DNA of 64,000 nucleotides from positions 1 through 64,000 of the forward strand of contig JASAND010011107.1 of NCBI GenBank assembly GCA_030248195.1, read 5' to 3'. The notes beneath the pieces were generated by a model. It saw only the letters and a list, made by a program, of their open reading frames with translations, had not been told where the DNA came from and ran no database searches. Positions 54,803 to 64,000 of the stretch are shown one piece after another. The position numbers and the translations under genes were made by a program. Origin of the DNA: Trissonchulus latispiculum (taxonomy: Eukaryota > Nematoda > Enoplea > Enoplida > Ironidae). Each line of letters opens with the position of its first letter. Position 1 is the stretch's first letter.

Positions 54803-54924
54803 CCACGGCTGTTAAATTTTGGGTTGCGACGTTTCCCCATCTTTACCTATGGGCGTCTTTAGGCTATTAAGCATTAATAGGGCAGTCCACCAGCCTGAAG
54901 ACGCCCAAAATTTAACAGCCATGG
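54803..54924. repeat. Palindrome abutting the element 3 LTR
   Basis: CCACGGCTGTTAAATTTTGGG (54803) and CCCAAAATTTAACAGCCATGG (54904) are inverted, with a nested inverted pair GGGCGTCTTTAGGCT / AGCCTGAAGACGCCC. Element 3 starts at the next base, so it may have inserted at or into this hairpin. Confidence 0.75.
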
Positions 54925-55950
54925 TGTAATGGGTGGGTGTGTTTGATGTGTTTTTAGTGTGGCTGTTGTATGAATGTACGTACGTGTGTTTCTGCAAATG
55001 TTAAGAAATTTATGTGTCTGAAATTTATGTCTCTGAAAATTATGTGTTTGAAAGGTATGTATCTAAGATTTGTTCCTAAACTGGTTTTTAATAACGTGTT
55101 TTTGTTCAGCCGCTAGGCGGCGCTTTCGAGTAGCAAAGCTAGATAGGAACCTCCATCCAATGAAAACTTTCCAGGCTGTTCTCAAAAATCAATACTCTCA
55201 TCTGATTGGCTATTTAGGGGGGTGGTCCGACGCAAGAATGAAAAGTAGTCAGTCTTGTAATTTTCTTTCATAGTGTCAAGTGGTGCTTTTCTCTGGTCTA
55301 CGTTATATACTTTAACCGCCCCCGTTGTTTTTATATGCTATTTCTGGCTGCCCCGTTTTGTCACTAGTGTACCTAGGTCTCTGCGTTTATTTTACTGACT
55401 TGTTTATACCGCTTTGATTCTCCCGCTCCTATATATAACCGTCCCCAGATTTAGGTCGTTCCGGCCAAATCTTCCCCACATCTTTGCTAACTGTTTATGT
55501 GATCCTAAATATTTTCTGGAAATTTATGGATGCCTATATTTCTTTCTTGTTTCCTGTCTGGGTAATTTAGTGAGTTGTCAAGTTTTTGTGTCTTGATATA
55601 TTTGCAGTTCGATATTTTGTTAATTTCTTTGAATCTTTGTGAAAGAAATTTTTAGTTAGGATTGAAAGTAAATAAGGTCTCCAAATATTTGTAGCCTAGG
55701 TATTAGCATTTATTGTTCGGTAGGCAGTTAGGTAGTTAGAAATCTGGCAGTCATAGATTAGGTTGAGCGTATTTTTGTGGCATTGTCTGGTATTAATTTC
55801 TGTGTTAGGGCCACAGTTGTTCCAGAGTTTAGGCGAGGTTGTTGCTACAGGTCGACTGGAACAACATCTCCTTCAGGTTCTGCCGTTTCCTTGTGCGCAG
55901 TACCCATCCCGTAGTGCTTAGTAGTCAGGTTGCCTTCTACTAGCATTACA
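54925..55950 (+). repeat. 5' LTR of element 3
   Basis: Boundaries set by perfect 7-bp inverted ends TGTAATG...CATTACA and by the conserved primer region that follows. The partner LTR is outside the window, so the length (1026 bp) is inferred. Confidence 0.7.
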
Positions 55951-55967
55951 TTAGGCTGCCAGTCCCG
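55951..55967 (+). promoter_or_regulatory. Unusual primer-binding region of element 3
   Basis: TTAGGCTGCCAGTCCCG directly after the LTR, aligned with TTAGTCTGCCAGGACGC of element 2; no TGG start. Confidence 0.5.
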
Positions 55968-56525
55968 ACCTCCCAACTATTTTTGTAAAATTTTTCCTGT
56001 TTTTCCACCGTTTTCTTGTGTGATTGTACGTATTGTGGGGGACCAATTTTTGTGAATTTGTGTACGTATCCTGTGATTTTTTGTGGGTTTTCCGGTACTA
56101 TTATTGGGGGTGTAACTGTGATTTTCGTGTATTTTATGCGGGTTTATTGCGCCTATTATCTGCGCTTTGACCCACCCTACGTATTTTTCTAGTATATTTG
56201 TCTGGGATTTTGTGTGTTTTTCTGTATTTTGTGGCGCCCTTTTGCGCGGTTTATTTTTTCTAATCAGGGTATTTCGTGTATTTTTTCTTGTATAATTCTC
56301 TCGTGGTCGTGCTGTTTTAACCAATTATTTTAGTACTAGTCGTTGAACATAATTTTAATCTCGCGTGCATTTCGTTTGTATAATTGGCTAATCCCCTTAT
56401 TTTTAGGTTTAATTATAAAATTTCTTTTAGGGACCCGTGCCATTACTTGACGTAAGGTACTTTTTCCTCTGTATACGTATACATATAATTACCCTTGTCT
56501 TTCTTGATCTCAAATATTCTCAGAT

Positions 56526-58859
56526 ATGCCGAAACCGCCCGAAAATCCCGAGGACCCCACCAAAAAGGGGACGTCGTCTGCTGAAACCAGGCGAACCCGC
56601 CTGGTGTCGACCACCAGTGCCGGGAGGGGAACGTCAAGTCAGGGCACTGCCGTGAATCCAGGCAGTTATCGCCCTCCGGTCACGAGATCAAAGGACCCCA
56701 AAGTAGCGGATACAGCACCGGCAGAGGAAGAAGAGGAGGAACCCTCCAAGAAAGGGGGCGCATCGAAATCGTCGGATGAAATTGGAGCTGGGACTGACTC
56801 CCAACGGGGGCCGCAGGAATCTGTTTCTCTAGGTAACCTGGAGATACAGACTCAGGAACAGTTGGAAGCTCTCAAAACCCAGCTACAGCATATCGAGCAT
56901 GGCCTGGCAAATCGCTTGTACCAGCAAAACCGAGGACCCCCTCCGATTTCCGAATTTTCAGACTGGAGAGGACTGAAACAAATCGTAGATGATATAGAAC
57001 AGGGCCTACAACAGGAATACCAACGGCCTCGACTGGGTTCGGATAGTAGCCTTCTTCGAAGGCGCCAAAGCCAGCATTGGTCCCAGTCCCCTTCTGGTGG
57101 GTTGTTGTGGGACGATGAAGGGACATCTTTCATGGACAAGCCGGTTCGCCGGGACCCGGAACCGACTACCCCCCCGCGACGGACTCATAGAAGCACGGTG
57201 CAGATCAACCTGCTTAGTCCAACAACTAATCAGGAGGGTGCTAAAGGAGGGTCTAAAGAAAAAGAGGCCCGCAAAGCACGGGGGCCAATGGACAAATGGG
57301 TGGTTCCCTTGGCTAACCCACCGGCGGTACCCGCTCGGAGGGCCAACCCCTTGCAGGATATGGTGCAGCCAGCTCACCCGAGGCGGTTTACAGAGCCGGA
57401 ATATTATGCCATCAGGGATTTGCTCACACAGTGGCTGGCGGAACTCCCGGCAGTCACGTGGCAGGCACTGGAGGAAAATTTTCCAAGGGTTTGCAGGGAA
57501 ATGTTGGCACTTTGGCCTACTTCACGGGATGACCCAGATGCTGGGCCACCCCCTTACCAGATGGGTAGACGGCGGACTAACCGTACGTTTAGCTCCAGTA
57601 ATGCGCCGCCTCCACGACCACAGAGGCAACCAGAAGAGGCCCCACTTATTGACTTGGATGACTCTTGGGAATCCCCACCTACGGCCCGGCCTAATCCGCC
57701 TGTGGAGCCAGCACGACGGAGGGCCCCTTCGAGGGAACCCACCCCTCCCCCACCGGTACGAAGGTTAGCGACTTCAGGACAATGTTCCCAGCAGAACCAT
57801 ACGCCTTCGGAGTCCAGATGGGAACCACCTGGACCGGCCCAACCCGCTCAACACCTGCCAGCGGCGGAACCCGCTGTCTCCTACGGTACGGCCAAGCAAC
57901 TGGGAGAACATCTCAAAGGGTTCAAGGGCATGAAGCCCTTTCAAGGACCGAAAAGCAGCATAAAGCTTTCAAGTTGGTTAGCTAACTTCGAGGCAACGGT
58001 GAAGGTTTATGAGGTTCCCTCAACCTTCAAGTATAGGATCCTCTGGACGCTGCTTGACGAAAAGGTTAAGGAGGCAATGAGCCCTTGCCCTCCGGACAAC
58101 TTCGATAGCTTGGTGGCCCTGTTGCGGCAGCTTTATGAACCACTCCCTGTCACAACGGAACAATACGCGGAGCAGTTCTATGGACGGTACCAGCAGACCA
58201 ACGAACAAGCGCATGATTTCGTGGCTGCCTTACGCGTTTTGACCGTGAAGGCATTTCCCCATGAACCGGTCATGGACAGGGAAAAGAAACTGGTTGCCCA
58301 GTTTCGAAGGGGGCTTCGACCAGAGCTGCGAGCCAGACTGGCGGCCTCTTTGGCCGAAGTCCAGTTCTGGCCACATGTCCGGGAAAACGATCTGATCACG
58401 AGGGCACTGCATATAGTGGAAACAGTCCAGGGGGAGATGGAAAAGGAACAGCCAGCAGTGGCCTACGCAGCCCAAGCGGGCAACCAAGAATGCTGCGCTG
58501 TGAATCAGGGCCGCGTACCCTCCCAATACCCACGGCAAGGCCCACAGGCTCAGTCTAATGAGCGACAACCTGGACAAAGGCAAGAAACCCAGAGGGATTC
58601 CAATCGGTGTTGGACTTGCCATCAAATCGGACATCGCCAACGTCAGTGCCCGGAGCACCTCCGAGCTCTGAGACAGCAAGAACCGGCCCCTCAACAGGTC
58701 CCACGACAGCGCCAAGAGGGTAACCCTCAAGGACAGGGACACGCCAACCAGGACCAGCAACAGCCACGACCTCGCCGCTGGGGGCGTGGTATCATTGGAC
58801 CCTTGCGTTATCATGGTTTCCCACCCCAGGGAAACGAGAATCCGGGGCGCGGGCAGTAG
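56526..58859 (+). CDS. gag: Gag of element 3 (777 aa)
   Basis: ATG at 56526, two bases after a pyrimidine-rich CAG that could be a splice acceptor. Residues 1-450 are charged and Pro/Arg-rich. About 455-640 is a retrotransposon capsid domain (FKGMKPFQG, LSSWLANFEATVKVYEVPS, 'LLRQLYEPLPVT', 'EQFYGRYQQ'). A CCHC knuckle follows at C695, C698, H703 and C708, then a Gln/Arg/Pro-rich tail. It assembles the particle and binds RNA. It ends with CAG GGA AAC GAG upstream of TAG, giving the -1 frameshift into pol. Confidence 0.88.
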   Translation: MPKPPENPEDPTKKGTSSAETRRTRLVSTTSAGRGTSSQGTAVNPGSYRPPVTRSKDPKVADTAPAEEEEEEPSKKGGASKSSDEIGAGTDSQRGPQESVSLGNLEIQTQEQLEALKTQLQHIEHGLANRLYQQNRGPPPISEFSDWRGLKQIVDDIEQGLQQEYQRPRLGSDSSLLRRRQSQHWSQSPSGGLLWDDEGTSFMDKPVRRDPEPTTPPRRTHRSTVQINLLSPTTNQEGAKGGSKEKEARKARGPMDKWVVPLANPPAVPARRANPLQDMVQPAHPRRFTEPEYYAIRDLLTQWLAELPAVTWQALEENFPRVCREMLALWPTSRDDPDAGPPPYQMGRRRTNRTFSSSNAPPPRPQRQPEEAPLIDLDDSWESPPTARPNPPVEPARRRAPSREPTPPPPVRRLATSGQCSQQNHTPSESRWEPPGPAQPAQHLPAAEPAVSYGTAKQLGEHLKGFKGMKPFQGPKSSIKLSSWLANFEATVKVYEVPSTFKYRILWTLLDEKVKEAMSPCPPDNFDSLVALLRQLYEPLPVTTEQYAEQFYGRYQQTNEQAHDFVAALRVLTVKAFPHEPVMDREKKLVAQFRRGLRPELRARLAASLAEVQFWPHVRENDLITRALHIVETVQGEMEKEQPAVAYAAQAGNQECCAVNQGRVPSQYPRQGPQAQSNERQPGQRQETQRDSNRCWTCHQIGHRQRQCPEHLRALRQQEPAPQQVPRQRQEGNPQGQGHANQDQQQPRPRRWGRGIIGPLRYHGFPPQGNENPGRGQ

Positions 58860-58877
58860 ACCCGAACCCGTGTCCCG
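58829..58877 (+). promoter_or_regulatory. -1 ribosomal frameshift signal, gag-pol of element 3
   Basis: GGGAAAC at 58829-58835 in phase G GGA AAC, a 7-base spacer, then CGGGGCGCGGG (58843-58853) pairing over 11 bp (two G-U) with CCCGTGTCCCG (58867-58877) around a 13-base loop. Slippage moves reading into the pol frame before the gag stop at 58857. Confidence 0.88.
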
Positions 58878-61800
58878 TCCCAGCTGCCCCTTCTGGTAAT
58901 GTTGTGATGTCAATTCAGTCTTTTAATACTAACGTAACTTCTACTGACGATGAACCCTATTACAATCGTGGCGGTTTTTGGAGCAGTGATTCAGATAGTG
59001 ATTTGGCTGACAACGAGGAAACCTCGGAGGTCAACCCGATCCCCCATATGGAATTTACCCCAACCCCAAGGGGGATTAAACGTCACCCAGATCCTACACC
59101 TCCCCTTGACTGTAAGTGCAAATCCTGCAAGCAAAAGCGAAGAAGGGCAGAATGGTTTCCCCCTCATCATTTGATCATGGAGAACGGGGGTTATCCGGAT
59201 GGCGGGGATATCTATTATGACGGTTATGGTAAGCAGCGCCCCTACAAATTTTGGAACCGTTGGCGTCGGGATGTGAAGCCTTTTGGTGATGGCGGTTCGA
59301 CGGCTGCTAGGTACAATGTGCCATTCCGGAAGCGGTGGAAGAAGGCCCCTGGTACCCAGTGGGACCAGCTTCCGATTGTGAAGCAAGCGATGGCAGCACA
59401 GGAGGCGAATGCAGCTATGGCTGCACAAACTCGTGCGAATCAGGCTAAACAGGCGGCATCCCGCCGCCAAAGGAAAAGCTCTACCTCCGTCGAAGTCCAA
59501 ACGGATCCAATTCGAGTTATTACGCCATTGCACCGCCTGCTAATACGCACGACTACTCCGGAGCCAGTGACTGGGGCTGATCGCATAAGCCCTGGGGAGG
59601 ACCAGGACCCTGTAAATGGGCTTCCAGCTGTAAGCACTGGGGACAACCAGGGGCTTTCAGCTGTAAGCACTGGGGACACCCAGGCACCTGGGGTCACCGG
59701 TAAGCGATCTACTCGGAGGCGACCTCGAGTTAGCAATGGCGACGACTGGCAGGCGGTGTCGGAATCTTCGGATACAGCCGACCCACCCCGGTTGGCGGGT
59801 GACCCACCAACCATAGTGGTTACCCGAGCTTCACCTCCAGGCAAGGAGAAGCACCTCAACCCATGGCCAACTAGACGGGAATTGACCGAACCACAGCTTA
59901 CATCGGATGAGGAGGATGAAGGCTCGGGGCCTATTCAGGTGACCGTGGACGTTCACCCACAGCCCCCACTGTCTGAGGATGAGGACGGGTGGTGCACAGC
60001 GGATGAAGGTCCAGGCCCAGAACGGACAAAAGAGGCTGGACAACAACATTCAGAGCTCACGGTGCCACCGCTAAAACTGCGTAAGAACAAAGCGGGTACA
60101 TGGGACCAAGTCCGGAAACCAGCCAAGGCCCAACCTAACACGGCGACGGCTCCCGTCCCGACCCAGAACAGGTATACCCTGTTAGGGGAAGTTGAATACC
60201 TAGAGGTCCAGTGTGGTTGGTCCGACTTATGCCGAACTGTAGAGTTGGCCCAAAATGAGACCGCAGCTACAGTAGAGCAAGTAAATGAATTGGGCAAGCA
60301 TATGCAGGTCATAGTGGACAAGGTACATCAAGCGGTCGACAATTTCGACGACCTGCTGGGTGAATTCATCCAGAAGGACTATGCCAGGATCCTTGAACTG
60401 GAGAAAACGGGTAGCTTGCGGGAACCGCAGCAACCTATCTGGAGCGAAGACCCTCCTCAAAAGCAGCGTAAGCGTAGAGGAGAGCGCCTGAATGACCCAA
60501 ATGAAATTGTAGTGCTTGATTCGGTACCTAGTGCGGAGCCCGATTTTTCACTCATGGAGGAACAGACAGCAGCTGTGCTGCGGTCAATTCGTCCGCACAC
60601 GGAGCTGAACGCGGTTGAGTCGGAAACCGAACAACCCGAGGAGGACCTTCCTGTCACGGACAAACATCTAAATAGGGCAGTGTTGTCTGCCCTTAACGGT
60701 TCCTCTCCCTTTTTTGTATCCCAATGTACCCAAATAGCCGTGAAGAAAAGCCCATATGTCATAGCCGAGGTCAAAGGCTTGAAGACCCTGGCTCTTTTGG
60801 ACACAGGAGCCAACATCTGCCTGATGTCTAAACAATTCTTCGACCAGGTGAATACTAATGGGCAATTACATCTGGATTTAACGAAGGCAACTGAGGTAGC
60901 CACAGCCGCTGAGGACAAAAGTTTGGCAATTCTGGGTGAATGTAAGATTACCTTCAGGGTCCATGGAGTGGACTACTCTTACACCTTCAGCGTGGCTAAT
61001 GGGCTTCAGCATGACTTCATCATTGGATACGACTTCCAAGCAGCACACCAGTGGGTGGTTTTTCCTCACCAACATGTCCTCATGTGTGACAGGAAGAAGG
61101 TGCCACTATTGACCCCGGGTGACTTGCAGGCGTTGGCTAACCGGTTTAGCATTGCAGTGTCCTGCAGTGTGTTTTACTGTATGCGAGAAACGCGGAAACT
61201 GCCTCCCCGTTCTAATATTATGGTACCGGTTTCCTGTTTCGTGGATGGCGCGAAAAACCCACAGGAACGACAAACTGTGGTCTTCGAACCATCAGGGGAC
61301 CTGATGGAAATTTTTGAGGTTTATCCGGTACCCGGGATCCTCGAAGTTTCACCACAGGTGAATTATATCAAGGTTTACAACCCACTTGACAGGACGATAC
61401 ACTTGCCTAAAGGGTTACCCCTAGGTCAAGCCGAGCCAGTTACGACTATAACGGAACGTCAGGGCTTTCGGTACGCAACAGAATTGGGTGTGAACTTCGT
61501 CCAGGCTAGAACGCAGATGACTAGCTGGGTCTCACACCCAGCGACGCAAGTTCAGGAAGGCGAATTACAACATGCCCTGAAGGAAGTGGACCGTTTAGCC
61601 CCTTTTAACCCTGGGGGTACCCCGCCCATGGTGAATTGTGTTGGACCTGTTGCCAATATACCACGATGGGTGGACCCCACCGTGTGTGCCGTACAGTCAG
61701 ATCGGTCATGGGGTACAGAAGAGCCACCTGCTCTGTCTGACCGGGGACTACAAGCATTTAATGATATGCACTACTCTGCGGACGAGATGACATCGCAGCC

Positions 61801-64000
61801 TCTGCCGTCGTTGGCGGAACGACAGCAATTTATTGACGAAAATGTTGACTTCGACTCTATGGTTCTAGATGACGTGGGAAAAGCGAAGCTACGGGATCTA
61901 CTCGTGGAATTTTACGACGTAGTAGCTCGCCCTGGTAACCCGGGTCGAACTAAAGTCGATCAACACGTCATCGATACTGGCAAGGAGGGCCCAGTAAAAG
62001 GCAGATCCTATCGGTATAATCCGAAGGATAAGGCTGAAATCGAAAAGCATATCAAGGCTATGCTGGAAGAGGGAGTTTGCTCCCCGTCCACCAGCCCTTG
62101 GTCCTCCCCATGTATCCTTGTCGGCAAGAAGGACGGTACGACAAGGTTGGTAATTGATTATAGACGCCTTAATAAAATCACGAAGAAAGACAGTTACCCA
62201 CTACCGAAGATAGATGAGATCTTGGATCAACTCCAAGGTGCGGTCATCTTTTCTACGATTGACTTGGCCGCTGGTTATTGGCAAGTGGAGGTCTACCCGG
62301 AGCATAGGGAAAAGACGGCTTTTGTGTCACATATGGGCCTTTTTCACATGAATGTTATGCCCTTTGGTCTCTGCAATGCTCCGGCGACCTTCCAGCGCAT
62401 TATGGAAAAGGTCCTCACAGATCTCCCAGTCTACATCGATGATGTTTTGATCCCTTCCCCTGATCCTGATTCTCATCTGGTAATGCTGAGGTCGACCCTC
62501 CAGCGTTTACGGGATAATGGATTGAGAATCAAGCTGAAGAAATGCTGCTTTGCCAGGGAAGCGGTCCCTTTTCTAGGCCATTACGTGGGCCGTAATGGTA
62601 TCAGCGTGGACCCAGACAAGGTTAAAGCGGTTTCTCAGCTCCCTCCCCCTACTGATGTGAAGGGTATTCGTGCTTTTCTGGGAATGTGCGGATACTATCG
62701 CCGATTTGTGTCTAACTACGCGAAAGTGGCCGCTCCACTGACCGATCTTCTTAAGAAAGGGGTCCCCTTTCTTTGGTCCGACGAATGCCAGCAAAGCTTC
62801 GAAGCATTGAAGCAACATCTCACGACAGCTCCAGTGTTGGCGTTTCCTGACTTTTCGAAAACCTTCTATGTGTCTACTGATGCCAGCAAGCGTGGTTTTG
62901 GAGCAGTCCTGGAGCAACAGTTTTCGGTTCCACGAAGCTATGACAAACCGAATGGCCCTCGTATGCTACGGGAAAGACCAGTAGCATATGCCAGTCGGAC
63001 ATTGACCCAGGGTGAGAAAGGCTATTCGGCAACCGAAATGGAAGCCTTTGCGGCCCTCTGGGGATGTCAAAAATTCCGGCATTATCTTTCATGCAAACAG
63101 TTTGTTTTACGCACGGACCATATGGCTGTAAGGGATCTGCTGAATAACTTCAAGGCATTGGGATCAGGAAAATTGGCTAGATTCGCGTCACGTATGCTGG
63201 AATTTGAATTCACTGTGGAATATCGTCCGGGCAGGGAAAACCATGTCCCGGATGCGCTGTCGCGCCTATGGCCAATTGAAGAACCGGTTGATAGCGAACA
63301 GGAAGCACTAGAGGTTATGTATCCACCTGAGGTGTATGCCTTGACGGCTGCACCGCCGGGCCCACCAACGGTGCTCAGTTGGAAGCGGCAACTTCGCGAT
63401 GAACCTGAATTTGCCGTTTTATTGGACTTCCTAGAGCAGAAGCGCCTGCCGGAAAACCAGCAGGAGGCATTGGTCTTGACGAAGCTGAGGTCTTCGTTTA
63501 ATATCAAAGACGGGGTTCTTTATCGAGACTATTTGGACGAGCGAGGTATGCGCCGAGGTTCTTCGTTCCCTACGCTCGTGGTACCACGTAACGAACGTGA
63601 ACAGCTTTTGGAAGAGGTCCACACACATTTCACGACAGGTGGACACCGGGCCCATAAAGCGGCTTATGCTAGTTTGGCATCCAAGTATTGGTGGCCTCGT
63701 ATGTCACAGGACTTGGCGGAATTCATTGCGCAGTGTAAACCCTGTGCAAAGTTCAATCATGGACCACGGCGTCATCAAGCAACAATGCAAAATACCGTCG
63801 TGGTCCGATATCCCTTGCAGGTGATAGCCATGGACGTTATGCACTTCACCCATCGGGAAACCAAACGAGGTAACACCTGTGTCCTGTGCATCGTGGACTA
63901 CTTGACTCGGTATGCTGAAGCCTTTGCGATGCCGAATGAGCGGGCCGAAACGACGGCTTATTGGTACCTAAATGGGTTTGTAGCCCGTTGGGGCGTCCCA
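58832..64000 (+). CDS. pol: Pol of element 3 (protease, RT, RNase H, integrase), truncated by window
   Basis: Read in the -1 frame from the slippery site; the frame stays open where I checked it and runs past 64000. A long acidic linker with repeated 'AVSTGD' units (about 59620-59690) precedes the protease LALLDTGANI (Asp at 60800) and IIGYDF. RT contains KKDGTTRLVIDYRRLN, STIDLAAGYWQVEV, MPFGLCNAPATFQR and YIDDVL (62432). RNase H has STDASKRGFGAVLEQ, a Glu helix and RTDH. The integrase has an HHCC finger (TGGHRAHKAAY, CKPCAKFN) and the first catalytic Asp in AMDVMHFTH; the other two lie outside. It would copy and integrate the element and might supply pol to element 2. Confidence 0.88.

Larger units (their letters stand above)
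54925..64000 (+). mobile_element. Element 3: Ty3/gypsy-type retrotransposon, cut by the window end
   Basis: LTR (54925-55950), primer region, leader, gag (56526-58859), -1 frameshift signal and an apparently uninterrupted pol running off the window within integrase. It is related to element 2: same primer-region pattern, same slippery heptamer, same protease/RT phrases. Unlike element 2 its RT box is YIDD and I saw no disabling lesion. Whether it has an ORF3 lies outside the window. If HPD 5' exons lie beyond it, it is also in an HPD intron. Confidence 0.88.

Noticed and set aside
54457..64000. Missing 5' HPD exons
   Set aside because: I searched the minus strand for the conserved segments ahead of the first exon and found none in the non-LTR part; they presumably lie beyond the window.

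Overview
This is a metazoan nuclear window and, as far as the sequence shows, probably from a protostome invertebrate. The evidence is one split host gene with GT-AG introns, many LTR retrotransposons, SINE-like and foldback repeats, and an endogenous relic of a protein-primed DNA polymerase. I see no bacterial operons, rRNA or CRISPR.

The only host gene I can establish is HPD (4-hydroxyphenylpyruvate dioxygenase, tyrosine catabolism) on the minus strand. I recovered seven exons by hand (54367-54456, 50935-51047, 18576-18653, 17901-18066, 14828-15016, 14570-14692, 10944-11060). All phases agree and all three iron ligands are present. They encode the last 291 residues; the 5' exons must lie beyond 64000. 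One intron is 32.3 kb because it took in an 18.7 kb retrotransposon, a broken polymerase gene and other repeats.

Layout: 502-7709 is a gag-only LTR element with near-identical LTRs. 7710-10943 holds a tRNA-like SINE head, a foldback and a MITE. 11061-20275 holds HPD 3' exons with repeats between them (relic Ty3-type gag, foldbacks, an LTR fragment, a SINE body). 20276-38931 is a giant Ty3/gypsy-type element (element 2) with 696-bp LTRs differing at one base. 42080-46951 is a frameshifted protein-primed family B DNA polymerase with N-terminal zinc fingers. 48833-49254 is a SINE copy. 51738-53868 holds two long foldbacks. 54925-64000 is the 5' part of a third Ty3/gypsy-type element (element 3), apparently intact but cut by the window end.

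The most remarkable object is element 2. Downstream of a badly broken pol it carries one uninterrupted 2311-codon reading frame (30024-36959). This contains what reads as a complete DEDDy 3'-5' exonuclease domain of the WRN/RNase D type (D595, E597, D670, Y769, D773), embedded in a huge otherwise unrecognised protein. The element also repeats an 11-base motif, GGCAGTACGCC, in its leader and at the ends of its genes. Elements 2 and 3 both join gag to pol with a G GGA AAC slippery heptamer in the correct phase followed by a stable hairpin, and both have an unusual primer-binding region that does not start with TGG. The intact extra gene, dead pol and young LTRs together suggest a trans-mobilised element whose extra gene is kept by selection.
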